From Hyphomicrobiales bacterium (lineage in GTDB: Bacteria > Pseudomonadota > Alphaproteobacteria > Rhizobiales > Rhizobiaceae): a stretch of 51,928 nucleotides of DNA. The first letter of the stretch is position 1. Each line of letters starts with the position of its first letter. Position numbers and translations under genes: made by a program. The notes below the pieces were generated by a model. That model was not told the DNA's origin. It searched no databases and was given only the letters and a program-made list of their open reading frames with translations. The stretch covers positions 1 through 51,928 of the forward strand of contig UEIF01000036.1 of NCBI GenBank assembly GCA_900468805.1. Reading direction: 5' to 3'. Positions 16,135 to 24,333 of the stretch are shown one piece after another.

Positions 16135-18144
16135 GTGGACAGTATAAAAATGCATGATGATCCCTCAGGCGACGGATCAAAGACCAGCCGGTCCTGGACG
16201 TCGATGCAGGCATTGGTTGGACCGCTCTTGGCAATGCCGCGTCCGGCCAAGCGTATTATTGCGCTTCTCGTCGATTCCAGCCTCTGTGTTCTCACCATCT
16301 GGCTTGCCTATTGTTTCCGCCTGAACGAGTGGACCATCCTGACGGGCGTGCAGTGGCTCGCCGTTCTTGTGTCGCTATGTCTGGCGCTGCCGATCTTCAT
16401 CGTCATGGGCATGTACCGGGCGATCTTTCGTTACGCCGGCATTGCCGCTTTCCTGGCGGTGCTGAAGGCGATTGCGATCTATGGTGTTGCCTTCGCGACG
16501 ATCTTTACCGCGCTCAGCGTTCCCGGCATCCCACGTACCGTGGGCATTCTGCAGCCCTTCCTGCTGTTGATCGCGATCGGCCTTTCCCGCCTCGGCATCC
16601 GCTACTGGCTGGGCGATACCTATCAGCGCATCCTGCATAAGGGCGCGATGGCAAAGGTGCTGATCTACGGCGCAGGCAGTTCGGGCCGTCAGCTTGCCGC
16701 CGCGCTGACCAACAGCGATGAGCTCAGCGTTGTCGGCTATCTCGATGACGACACGAAGCTGAAGGGCGGCATCATGGGCGGCCTGCCGATCTATGATCCT
16801 TCCGATCTCCAGGCGCTCGTCCAGACGCTCAATGTCCACAATGTGCTTCTGGCTCTTCCCTCGGCATCACGCCAGCGACGCAACGAGATCCTCGAGCAGA
16901 TCCGCAAGGCGCGGGTGAATGTGCGCACGCTGCCGGATATGACGGCACTCGCTCAGGGCCGCATCGCCGTTTCCGATATCCGCGAACTTGAAATCGAAGA
17001 CCTGCTCGGCCGCGAGGCCGTGACGCCGCGCCAGGAGCTTCTCGATAAGGCCTCCCTCGGCAAGGTGGTGATGGTGACGGGCGCCGGCGGCTCGATCGGC
17101 AGCGAGCTTTGCCGCCAGATCCTGCGCAGCGGGCCGACGCATCTCATCCTCGTCGAGCAGAACGAATACGCCCTTTATGCGATCCACGGCGAGCTGCAGA
17201 AGCTTTCGGAACTTTACGAACAGCAGAAGGTGCAGATCGTACCGATCCTCTGTTCGGTGCGCGACCGTGACCGCATGGAACATATCATCATGAGCTGGCG
17301 GCCGCAGGCGCTCTATCATGCAGCCGCCTACAAGCATGTGCCGCTCGTCGAGCAGAATGCCGTCGAAGGCATCAAGAACAATGTCATGGGCACGCTGATT
17401 ACCGCACAGGCGGCTGAGAAATACGGCGTGTCGAACTTCGTGTTGATCAGCACCGACAAGGCGGTCCGCCCGACCAATGTGATGGGTGCCAGCAAGCGGC
17501 TTGCCGAAATGCTGCTGCAGGCGCTATCTGCCGAGCAGCCGACCGGCCGCGCGCGCACCAATTTCTCCATGGTCCGCTTCGGCAATGTGCTCGGATCCTC
17601 CGGTTCCGTCGTGCCGTTGTTTCGCCAGCAGATCAGGGATGGCGGCCCGGTGACGCTGACGCATCCTGACATTACCCGCTATTTCATGACGATCTCGGAG
17701 GCGTCTCAGCTCGTCATCCAGGCGGGGGCCATGGCTGACGGCGGCGACGTCTTCCTGCTCGACATGGGCGAACCGGTGCGCATTGCCGATCTCGCCCGCC
17801 GGATGATCGATCTCTCGGGCCTGACGGTCCTCAGTGAGGACAACCCAGAAGGCGATATCGAGCTTTCGGTCACGGGTCTCAGGCCTGGTGAAAAGCTCTA
17901 CGAGGAACTGCTGATCGGCGACAATCCCGAGACGACACAGCATCCGCGCATCATGAAAGCGCGCGAGGATTTCCTTTTCTGGCCGGAGCTTTCCAAACGC
18001 CTGAAGGTTCTTGATGCCGCGCTCGATCGCAACGACATACCGGCCGCCCGCCTGATGCTTGCCGAACTCGTCTCCGGCTATGCCTCGACCGGCGAGGTAA
18101 CCGATCTCGCGCTGAGCGCTGCCGAGGCTAATACGGCAGCGTGA
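16135..18144 (+). CDS. Membrane NDP-sugar epimerase/dehydratase (CapD/WbpM family)
   Basis: 669 residues. Four hydrophobic segments in residues ~40-155 anchor it in the inner membrane. A first Rossmann domain starts at G179-AGSSG and a second, catalytic one at G316-AGGSIG. The family active-site pattern is visible as S439-T-D-K442 with M450 and K454 (the Ser-Met-Lys version of the SDR triad). Such proteins are UDP-GlcNAc-type 4,6-dehydratases or C6 epimerases supplying deoxy-amino sugars for polysaccharides. The GTG at 16135 or the ATG at 16150 is the start. It follows the sugar transferase by ~100 nt and probably works in the same glycan pathway. Confidence 0.9.
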   Translation: MDSIKMHDDPSGDGSKTSRSWTSMQALVGPLLAMPRPAKRIIALLVDSSLCVLTIWLAYCFRLNEWTILTGVQWLAVLVSLCLALPIFIVMGMYRAIFRYAGIAAFLAVLKAIAIYGVAFATIFTALSVPGIPRTVGILQPFLLLIAIGLSRLGIRYWLGDTYQRILHKGAMAKVLIYGAGSSGRQLAAALTNSDELSVVGYLDDDTKLKGGIMGGLPIYDPSDLQALVQTLNVHNVLLALPSASRQRRNEILEQIRKARVNVRTLPDMTALAQGRIAVSDIRELEIEDLLGREAVTPRQELLDKASLGKVVMVTGAGGSIGSELCRQILRSGPTHLILVEQNEYALYAIHGELQKLSELYEQQKVQIVPILCSVRDRDRMEHIIMSWRPQALYHAAAYKHVPLVEQNAVEGIKNNVMGTLITAQAAEKYGVSNFVLISTDKAVRPTNVMGASKRLAEMLLQALSAEQPTGRARTNFSMVRFGNVLGSSGSVVPLFRQQIRDGGPVTLTHPDITRYFMTISEASQLVIQAGAMADGGDVFLLDMGEPVRIADLARRMIDLSGLTVLSEDNPEGDIELSVTGLRPGEKLYEELLIGDNPETTQHPRIMKAREDFLFWPELSKRLKVLDAALDRNDIPAARLMLAELVSGYASTGEVTDLALSAAEANTAA

Positions 18145-18148
18145 TAAA

Positions 18149-18178
18149 ACCCGGTTTTCGCCGGGCTTCTTCTCCTTA
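18149..18178 (+). terminator. Terminator after the CapD-like gene
   Basis: CCCGG-TTTTCG-CCGGG stem-loop followed by a pyrimidine-rich tail CTTCTTCTCCTTATT, starting 5 nt after the stop codon. Confidence 0.65.
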
Positions 18179-18188
18179 TTCAGCCCCT

Positions 18189-18313
18189 TTAGGCATACGC
18201 CCCATTGTCGACCGTCCAGGCCGCACCGGTGACCGAGCGGGCGGCCGGCGAGGCGAGATACGCGACGATGTCGGCAATCTCGCCGGAATCGGCAAAGCCT
18301 GCCGGATTGGACA
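18189..18313 (-). pseudogene. C-terminal remnant of an SDR gene
   Basis: The minus strand reads MSNPAGFADSGEIADIVAYL followed by ASPAARSVTGAAWTVDNGAY and a stop. This is the typical last ~40 residues of a short-chain dehydrogenase (the EIA..V.YLASP..R..TG....DGG region). No Rossmann or catalytic part is present upstream; the similarity ends near 18313-18350, where a TetR remnant in the opposite direction begins. It is a dead fragment left by a deletion. Confidence 0.75.
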
Positions 18314-18355
18314 TCAGCCCTTCCGCTCCTCGGCAGGCGGCCTCCCAGCGGGTTC

Positions 18356-18848
18356 ATGTCTGACCCGGACGATGGGCTTGCGCCTCCGAGCCTCTATGCC
18401 GCCTTCGGCTCCAAGAGGGCGCTCTTTATCGAAGAACTTGATCTCTATCAGGAGACGGTCAACACCGAGATCTGGAATGCGCTCGACGAGGGGGAAACGA
18501 TTGCCGCGGCAATCGAAGGTTCCCTCGTCAATACCGCCCGCGACTATAGTCGCCCGGATGTGCCTGCCGGCTGCATGATCGTGCTCGGCGCAAACCCAAG
18601 CTGCCAGCGAAGTCGAAGCAGTCGGCGAAGATAGTACGCCGCGCCGTACCGAGAATATTAGCCAGCTCATGAAAAAGTTCGAGGGGGCCGTCAGCGAAGG
18701 CGAACTTGCCGGCACTTTCGGCTGCAAGGCTGCTGCGGTCTTCCTTGCCACGCTGCAGAACGGCATGTCGCTGCTTGCCCGTCACGGCGGCGGAGACGAT
18801 GTGCTGTTGGCGGTTGCCCGGAGCGGGGGCCCCGCGCTTGAGGCATGA
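18356..18848 (+). pseudogene. TetR-family regulator remnant (5' truncated and frameshifted)
   Basis: The frame from 18356 gives APPSLYAAFGSKRALFIEEL, the end of a TetR DNA-binding domain, then a normal ligand-binding part up to CMIVLGA. Around 18580-18590 the frame shifts by one base; the continuation (AAQ-like start, SEVEAVGED..., then FEGAVSEGELAG and ALEA) runs in another frame to the TGA at 18846. The first ~25-30 residues with the HTH start are missing. Both defects make it a pseudogene. It probably once regulated the neighbouring SDR. Confidence 0.75.
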
Positions 18849-19104
18849 CCCGCGGCCATCGCCGCGGATGAACCGGCACTCAGCAATAAAAGGCATCCCT
18901 ATGATCTGCAGGCTCAACCATTGAATGAACACCAGTATCCTAGGATTACCTATAACTGCTGATTGCAACTAGGCTGGTTTGAGCTCATATCAGGGCATCC
19001 CGTTTTTCGCGCCTCGCTATGCTTGCTCCCGGTCACAGTCATGACTTCGAGGAGCCTGCGATGACGGAGTTCATTTCATGGATCGCCGAAAACTTCAGGA
19101 GGAC

Positions 19105-19623
19105 ATGATGAGAGCCAGCGCAGTTGTAAACAGGGCATTGGTCGCAACCAACAAAGGAACGCGCTACGGGCTAGGTGCTGGGGGAATGAACCCCGGCAAG
19201 CCGTCACCGGCAGCGAACGGGAAATGTGACTGTTCCGGGTTCGTGGCCTGGTGTCTTGGCATGTCGCGAAAGACGCGGGAGGCCTTCTATGTCGAGGAGA
19301 ACGGCGGATGGATCGAGACGACAGCGGTTTCGAAAGACGTTCTTGCCTCGACAGGGATCTTCGCGCCGCTGGATAAACCCTTGCCGGGCTGCGTTGTCGT
19401 CTATGGCGATTACAAGGACAGCAACGGCCGCCATCACGAAGGCCATATGGCTGTCGTTACCGAGGTGAACAGCCGCAACGGCATCGCCGGTATCGACAAG
19501 ATCGTCCATTGCTCCGTGAGCAACGATAATTCCGGAGACGCGATACAGGAGACCGATGCGCGGATCTTTGCCAACAACAGGAATAGCGTGATCGGCTGGT
19601 GCATCCTGGTACACGAAGGCTGA
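19105..19623 (+). CDS. NlpC/P60- or CHAP-like cysteine hydrolase
   Basis: 172 residues. The block KCDCSGFVAWCLG puts the likely nucleophile at C43, next to a second Cys at 41, and HHEGHMAVVTEV gives the likely catalytic His at 114. This order and spacing fit the papain-like NlpC/P60-CHAP amidases that cut peptidoglycan peptides. There is no signal peptide or membrane segment. AGGAGG lies just before ATG 19105/19108; an upstream ATG at 19078 is possible. It is followed after 54 nt by a chitosanase-like gene with its own strong ribosome site, suggesting a two-gene transcript. The specificity is not known. Confidence 0.75.
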   Translation: MMRASAVVNRALVATNKGTRYGLGAGGMNPGKPSPAANGKCDCSGFVAWCLGMSRKTREAFYVEENGGWIETTAVSKDVLASTGIFAPLDKPLPGCVVVYGDYKDSNGRHHEGHMAVVTEVNSRNGIAGIDKIVHCSVSNDNSGDAIQETDARIFANNRNSVIGWCILVHEG

Positions 19624-19677
19624 TCAGCGCAATCCACATCGTCGCAGGGCCGATGACCGGCAAATAGGAGGAGGATC

Positions 19678-20301
19678 ATGCCAATAATAGGAATTATCGA
19701 AGGCTGCGAAATCCATCAAGATGCCGACGGCCGCGTCCATTTTACCGCCGATGCCGCCATTGATGCCGATGGCGCCAATGGCCAGCATGGCGCAGCGCCG
19801 GCCTACAAGGAAGACGACAGCGGGAGCGAAGCGTTGGCCAATGGCGGTATGAGGATCAACGCCCACGAAAAAGTCATCTGCGCTTACGACTGGGCGCGCA
19901 GTGTCGTTATTCTGAATACCGATAACGAGCCGAAGATCTTTCCGGGTGGCATCATCGCATCCCGGACCTGGTATCGCCACCGCGATCGGCCTGCCGGCGA
20001 TCCCGCCGCTTACGTCGATGCGCAGACGGTGCCCTATATCGTGGTGCCGCCTCTCATCGTCCAACGCGTCACGCCTGTCGTCCGGGGCTCGAGGGCGAGG
20101 GTGACATGGCGCGACAGGTCGGTCGAATGCGTCGTGGCGGATCTCGGACCCGGCAACAAGATCGGCGAGCTCAGCATCGCAGCCGCCGATGCGCTCGGCA
20201 TGCCTTCGAGCCCCCGCCACGGCGGGGTCAACCACAAAGAAGTTCTCTACGAGCTGTGGCCGGGGGTGGCAATGAACGGTTACGAACTGCAGCCCGCCTG
20301 A
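19678..20301 (+). CDS. GH75 chitosanase-like glycoside hydrolase
   Basis: 207-residue protein resembling glycoside hydrolase family 75, otherwise best known as fungal endo-chitosanases. The signature region reads CVVADLGPGNKIGELSIAAA, with candidate catalytic residues D155 and E164, followed by a Pro/His/Gly loop (SSPRHGGVN). YDWARSVVILNTD and IIASRTWYRH precede it as usual. No signal peptide is seen, so export would need another route. The gene has GGAGGAGG before the ATG and is paired with the upstream cysteine hydrolase. A target glycan (chitosan, peptidoglycan-like or a Nod-factor-like oligomer) is unknown. Confidence 0.7.
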   Translation: MPIIGIIEGCEIHQDADGRVHFTADAAIDADGANGQHGAAPAYKEDDSGSEALANGGMRINAHEKVICAYDWARSVVILNTDNEPKIFPGGIIASRTWYRHRDRPAGDPAAYVDAQTVPYIVVPPLIVQRVTPVVRGSRARVTWRDRSVECVVADLGPGNKIGELSIAAADALGMPSSPRHGGVNHKEVLYELWPGVAMNGYELQPA

Positions 20302-20400
20302 AGCGGGCCCATCTCTCGCGGGCAATCGCCGTGGGGAGGCCTGTCCTTTCGCGGGTGAGCGAAAAGAAATGGAAATGCTTGCACATCAATTCGTCCGTAA

Positions 20401-20429
20401 GCCCTCGGTTCGGTTTCCCGACCGAGGGC
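20401..20429. terminator. Terminator hairpin between convergent genes
   Basis: GCCCTCGGT / ACCGAGGGC arms with an 11-base loop, followed by GTTTCAT on the plus strand. It lies between the GH75 gene (+) and the exported-protein gene (-) and can serve the former; the T-run is weak. Confidence 0.6.
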
Positions 20430-20451
20430 GTTTCATGTCGGCGGGCAGCCG

Positions 20452-20805
20452 TTATCGGAGCGCCGGGCAGCCGCGGACGTTGGCAAAGCTGATCTCGTCG
20501 GGACCTCGCCGCGTCCAGCCCTGAACGATCACACGCCGCGGCGTGACGTCCACGACGCGAGCGCGACGGAAGCCAAAATCGCGCGCCTTGTCCGCTGCCC
20601 ATCGGGGATCGCAGCCACCGCGCTGCGGACGACCCCAGCCAGGCGGCGGCGACGGAGGCCGGCCCCAATCCCTGTCAGGTTCAAAACGGGGCGGCGGTCC
20701 CCTGTCGTAGCCTTCGTAATATTGCGCAGACGCGATGCTCGATGTGGAGACTACAGTGCCAAGGGCAAGCAGAACGCCGATGGCAGATTTCGTGAAGTTG
20801 ATCAT
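20452..20805 (-). CDS. Small exported protein, function unknown
   Basis: 117 residues with a clear Sec signal peptide (MINFTKSAIGVLLALGTVV..., likely cut after ASA at 27). The mature part is Pro/Gly/Arg/Tyr-rich at first (residues 28-65), then has a compact domain with two Cys (GGCDPRWAADKARDFGF ... NVRGCPALR), probably forming a disulfide. Similar short periplasmic proteins are common in rhizobia; no function is known. The ATG at 20805 is chosen because the signal peptide starts there; an upstream ATG at 20829 adds eight unlikely residues. Confidence 0.75.
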   Translation of the reverse strand: MINFTKSAIGVLLALGTVVSTSSIASAQYYEGYDRGPPPRFEPDRDWGRPPSPPPGWGRPQRGGCDPRWAADKARDFGFRRARVVDVTPRRVIVQGWTRRGPDEISFANVRGCPALR

Positions 20806-21083
20806 CAATCCAATTCTCGTTGGGGGCATACGCCTGCGAGGTTAGGGCACATCGTGGCAAACTGATGGCCAAGTGTATTGTCGCCGTCCGGCGAGACAAT
20901 TCGCTATGAAGCCCAATGGGTTAATGTCGCAGCCAGCTTCAGCACATCGGCGCGCACTGCTGCGGCCACCCGCAAATGGCCGGCATGATCGCGCCATTGC
21001 GTCAGCGCCGTCCGGATAGTCTAGCGCAGGTCGCAGTGATCGCAGACCCCGCCCGAGGCCGGACGGGATCGCATTTCCTGATC

Positions 21084-21821
21084 TCAGCCAAGCGTTTCTG
21101 CAAAAAGTTCGAGCAGGCGCTTCCAGTGCCGCTCAGAACCCTTTTCGCTGTAGATCTCGCCGCGGTCGGGAACCGTCCAGCCATGCGACATGCCGATATA
21201 ATTCTCGATGATGTGGTCGACGCCACCGGTGCGGAGCGCCTCGGCAAGGCGAGCGGACTGTTCCGGCGGGAAACTGCCATCGACGCCAGCGACCCCGACA
21301 TAGATGCGCGCCTTGATGTCGCCGGCAAGGCGATGCGGACTGTCGGGCGCCTCGCTCGCCAGATTGCCGCCATGGAAGCTTGCGGCCGCCGCGATCCTGT
21401 CGGCATAAACGGCCGCTGCCGTCAGGGCGCGACCGCCGCCCATGCAATAACCGACGGCGCCGACCGGACCGGAAACGCCCTCGGCTTCGAGCGCGTCGAG
21501 GAAGGCTGCGCTGTCGCGCTTCGTCATCTCCTGCGTCGTCTCGCGGATCATCTTCATGATCTCGGCACGCGAGGTCTCGTTGCCGAAGGAGGAGCCGTCG
21601 AAGGGGCCGTACGAGCCGAAACGGTAGAAGAGATCGGGTATCAGCACGACGTAACCGGCATTGGCGAGACGCTCGCCCATGATATCGGTTGCCTCGCGCG
21701 GCCCGAGCGCATCCATATAGTAGAGAATACCGGGCAGGACCTTGCCCTCACTGCCTTCGGGGCGGAAAAGTGACGCCTTGGCAACGCCGTCGGCCGTCGT
21801 GATTTCAATATCGCGTTTCAT
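21084..21821 (-). CDS. Dienelactone hydrolase family protein
   Basis: 245-residue alpha/beta hydrolase. The nucleophile elbow VGYCMGGG puts Cys126 in place of Ser, the mark of dienelactone hydrolases; an Asp (VAGVDGSFPPE) and a His (MSHGWTVPD) complete the triad. Cytosolic, no signal peptide. Dienelactone hydrolases act late in chlorocatechol breakdown, but many relatives have other ester substrates and no aromatic pathway genes lie nearby, so the substrate is open. It stands alone, divergent from the fatty-acid hydroxylase gene ~400 nt away. Confidence 0.88.
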   Translation of the reverse strand: MKRDIEITTADGVAKASLFRPEGSEGKVLPGILYYMDALGPREATDIMGERLANAGYVVLIPDLFYRFGSYGPFDGSSFGNETSRAEIMKMIRETTQEMTKRDSAAFLDALEAEGVSGPVGAVGYCMGGGRALTAAAVYADRIAAAASFHGGNLASEAPDSPHRLAGDIKARIYVGVAGVDGSFPPEQSARLAEALRTGGVDHIIENYIGMSHGWTVPDRGEIYSEKGSERHWKRLLELFAETLG

Positions 21822-22218
21822 GCGCCAATCCCTTTGATTTTATTGAAGCAGCCCCAAAGCCACTGCAGCAATCTGGCAAAGAACGGCAACAGTCTCAAGA
21901 CATGAATATCTGGGGAGGGGTGCCGTTCAAGGACGACCAGCAGGTCGCCGCGCGACAAAAGCAGTGCCGTGTTGAATTTCACAGCGGCAGGCACCAAGCC
22001 GGTTACAGGGACTGTCGCACCACTCGTCAAAATCACCGGCCCCCGCAATGCCCATGCAATCCTCCATCCACAAGTTGGCCCCATCGTTCCACCAGGTGAC
22101 GGGCGCAAGCGATTGCCGATCGTCGTGATCGATGGCATGACTGGCGGGAACACCGGGCCGAGGGCGATCCGGGCAAGATTGGGCGACGGGCACGAAACGC
22201 GGCGAGCTCTTGAGGGAC
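21822..22218. other. Intergenic, no gene recognised
   Basis: About 400 bases between divergent genes. Open frames exist on both strands, but none has a recognisable domain or a convincing ribosome site. Promoters for both flanking genes must be here. Confidence 0.45.
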
Positions 22219-23145
22219 ATGACATTGATGCCGAAAGCAGCCGCAGCCGCAAGATACATGCTTGCCTACCTGGCCTGGCCACTGGTGTTTTTCTCCGGCC
22301 TGACGGGCGCCTATTTTGGCTTTGCGAGTGGGCATCCGATGGTCGCATTTGCAGCCACTTACGCCAGCGCGGTCCTGCTCCTCTTCCTGCTCGAACGTAT
22401 CATTCCCTATGAAGAAGGCTGGCTGCAGCCTGATGGTGAAACGGCCAACGATATTGCTCACACGGTGTTGACCAAGGGGCTCGTCGAACTGGCGGCGCTC
22501 GCCGGGGTCATCTTTCCGATGCTTGCCGCGGCCCTGCTGCAACCGCTTGCCGCCATGCAGTTCAGTCTCTGGCCGTCATCCTGGCCGATGCTCTTCCAGG
22601 CGGGCCTCGCCGTCGTCATCGCCGAGTTTGGCCTCTACTGGGCTCATCGCATCGCCCATGAGCGGCTGTTTTTCTGGCGCTTCCACGCCCTGCACCACAG
22701 CGTCACCCGTCTCTGGGTCGTCAATACCGGGCGCTTCCATGTCGTCGATTCGCTGTTCAAGATCGCGCTGAGCCAGATCCCGCTCTACCTTCTCGGCGCA
22801 CCGCTGCAGGTCTTCTGGTGGCTCGGCGCCGTCACCGCCTTCATCGGCATCCTGACCCATTGCAACGTCGATATGCGAACAGGCCTTTTCGACCTCGTCT
22901 TCTCGACGCCCAGACTTCACCGCTGGCACCATTCGAAGGATCTTCGCGAGGGCAATACGAATTACGGCGAGAATGTCGTGCTGTTCGACCAGCTGTTCGG
23001 AACCTATTTCAATCCCGACCGGCCGTCCTCGACGGATATCGGCATCAAGGGTCAGATCGCTCCCGGCTTCGTCAGGCAATTGGCGCAGCCTTTCACCAAG
23101 GACGGCGTGCGCCAGATTCTCGGCCGCCATCCCAAGCGCGGCTGA
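22219..23145 (+). CDS. Sterol desaturase/fatty-acid hydroxylase family membrane protein
   Basis: About 308 residues with several membrane spans. It contains the His-box set of the fatty-acid hydroxylase superfamily that binds a di-iron centre: WAHRIAHE, HALHHS, HCNVDM and LHRWHHSK. Members hydroxylate or desaturate lipids, sterols, carotenoids or ornithine lipids. The exact lipid cannot be told from sequence. Start ATG 22219 is preferred, with 22228 also possible; a TTG at 22210 is less likely. The C-terminal ~40 residues are soluble and basic. It is followed 88 nt later by a LacI regulator, probably unrelated. Confidence 0.85.
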   Translation: MTLMPKAAAAARYMLAYLAWPLVFFSGLTGAYFGFASGHPMVAFAATYASAVLLLFLLERIIPYEEGWLQPDGETANDIAHTVLTKGLVELAALAGVIFPMLAAALLQPLAAMQFSLWPSSWPMLFQAGLAVVIAEFGLYWAHRIAHERLFFWRFHALHHSVTRLWVVNTGRFHVVDSLFKIALSQIPLYLLGAPLQVFWWLGAVTAFIGILTHCNVDMRTGLFDLVFSTPRLHRWHHSKDLREGNTNYGENVVLFDQLFGTYFNPDRPSSTDIGIKGQIAPGFVRQLAQPFTKDGVRQILGRHPKRG

Positions 23146-23233
23146 AGCTAAGGCCTGTCCCGGACCGTCATCTTTTTATGACATGCTGCCTGTAATAGCC
23201 GGCGAACTTCGACGGAAACGCACGGGGACGCCG

Positions 23234-24274
23234 ATGACGACGTTGAAACAGGTTGCGCTGAGGGCCGGGTGTTCCATGGCGACGGCAAGCCGGGTGCTGA
23301 ACCTCAGTGGCCCGATCAGCCGGGCGGCAGCACTTCGCGTGCGCCGCGCTGCGGCCGAAGTCGGCTATCGTGCGGCCGCACCGTCGGCCCGCAGCGGCCG
23401 CCGGCCTGTTATCGGCGTGCTGGTGCCGAGCGTCACCAATCCGGTTTTCGCCTCGTCGCTGTCCGGTATCCAGAACCGCATGCTGGTCGCCGGCCACAGC
23501 GTTCTCATTGCCCAGTCGAATTACGACCCCGATCAGGAGGCCGATGCCGTCGCCGGGCTTCTCGGCGAGCGGCCGACCGGGCTCATCCTCACCGTCTGCG
23601 ATGCCGGCACCAGCCCGGCGCTCGCCCAGGACCTGCCGCCGACCGTGCTGCTCGGCAATCCGCCGACCCCCCGATATCCTGCCGCCGTTACCGTCAACAA
23701 TTATGCGGCAGGCTGCAGGCTGACCGAACACCTGCTCTCCATGGGACATCGTCGCATTCTCTACGTCTCCGGCAGCTTCAAGGCTTCGGACCGCGCGCTG
23801 TTGCGTTATCAGGGCTATCTGCGGACCATGGCGGCGGCGGGCGTCGCGCCACTCGACGCCGTAGAGGTGTCCTTCGTCAGCGGCTACGACCAGATGGATC
23901 TCGGTCAGGCGTTGCGGACATTTGCACCGACCGCCATCATCGGCTCGAACGATCTCATCGCGCTCGGCGTCGTCGGCGCCATCCATCGCGAGGGCCTGTG
24001 TGTGCCCGACGATGTCTCCGTTGCCGGCTTCGACGGCATCGCCATCGGCAAGCTCATAAATCCGACGCTGACCTCGATCGAAATGCCCGATCTCAGCATG
24101 GGGGCGACGGCGGCATCGCTGCTGCTCGATATCGTCGAAAACGACGCGCCGCTGCGGCATCTGGAACTATCGCATGCCTTGCGTGCCGGCGGCACTGTTC
24201 GAAACCTCCAGAAAGACGAAACCGCCGCACCGATGGGATGCGGCGGTTCGCGATCGAAGCCAAGAGCAGCTTAA
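23234..24274 (+). CDS. LacI-family transcriptional regulator
   Basis: 346 residues. The N-terminal HTH (TLKQVALRAGCSMATASRVLN) and hinge are followed by a periplasmic-binding-protein-like sensor (VIGVLVPSVTNPVFASSLSG ... SNDLIALGVVGAI ... VSVAGFDGIAIGKLINPTLTSI). It probably controls the convergent ABC uptake operon in response to its substrate. The last ~22 residues are odd: they are encoded by the terminator hairpin of the facing operon (24220-24248), so the protein is probably extended beyond the usual LacI end. An in-frame extension upstream of ATG 23234 overlaps the hydroxylase gene and is rejected. Confidence 0.92.
   Translation: MTTLKQVALRAGCSMATASRVLNLSGPISRAAALRVRRAAAEVGYRAAAPSARSGRRPVIGVLVPSVTNPVFASSLSGIQNRMLVAGHSVLIAQSNYDPDQEADAVAGLLGERPTGLILTVCDAGTSPALAQDLPPTVLLGNPPTPRYPAAVTVNNYAAGCRLTEHLLSMGHRRILYVSGSFKASDRALLRYQGYLRTMAAAGVAPLDAVEVSFVSGYDQMDLGQALRTFAPTAIIGSNDLIALGVVGAIHREGLCVPDDVSVAGFDGIAIGKLINPTLTSIEMPDLSMGATAASLLLDIVENDAPLRHLELSHALRAGGTVRNLQKDETAAPMGCGGSRSKPRAA
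24220..24248 (-). terminator. Intrinsic terminator of the ABC operon, inside the lacI 3' end
   Basis: On the minus strand AACCGCCGCA / TGCGGCGGTT form a perfect 10-bp stem with a 9-base loop, followed by TTCGTCTTTC. It lies ~85 nt after the stop of the binding-protein gene. On the plus strand it is within the coding sequence of the LacI regulator. Confidence 0.75.
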
Positions 24275-24333
24275 TGCAATTCCGGCAAGTGTGAAGCGGA
24301 TCTTGCGTCCGGAACTGCGTGATAACAAGAAGC

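Noticed and set aside
22973..23233. N-terminal extension of the LacI gene by 87 codons
   Set aside because: It overlaps the hydroxylase gene, while the HTH begins right after ATG 23234 as in all LacI proteins.
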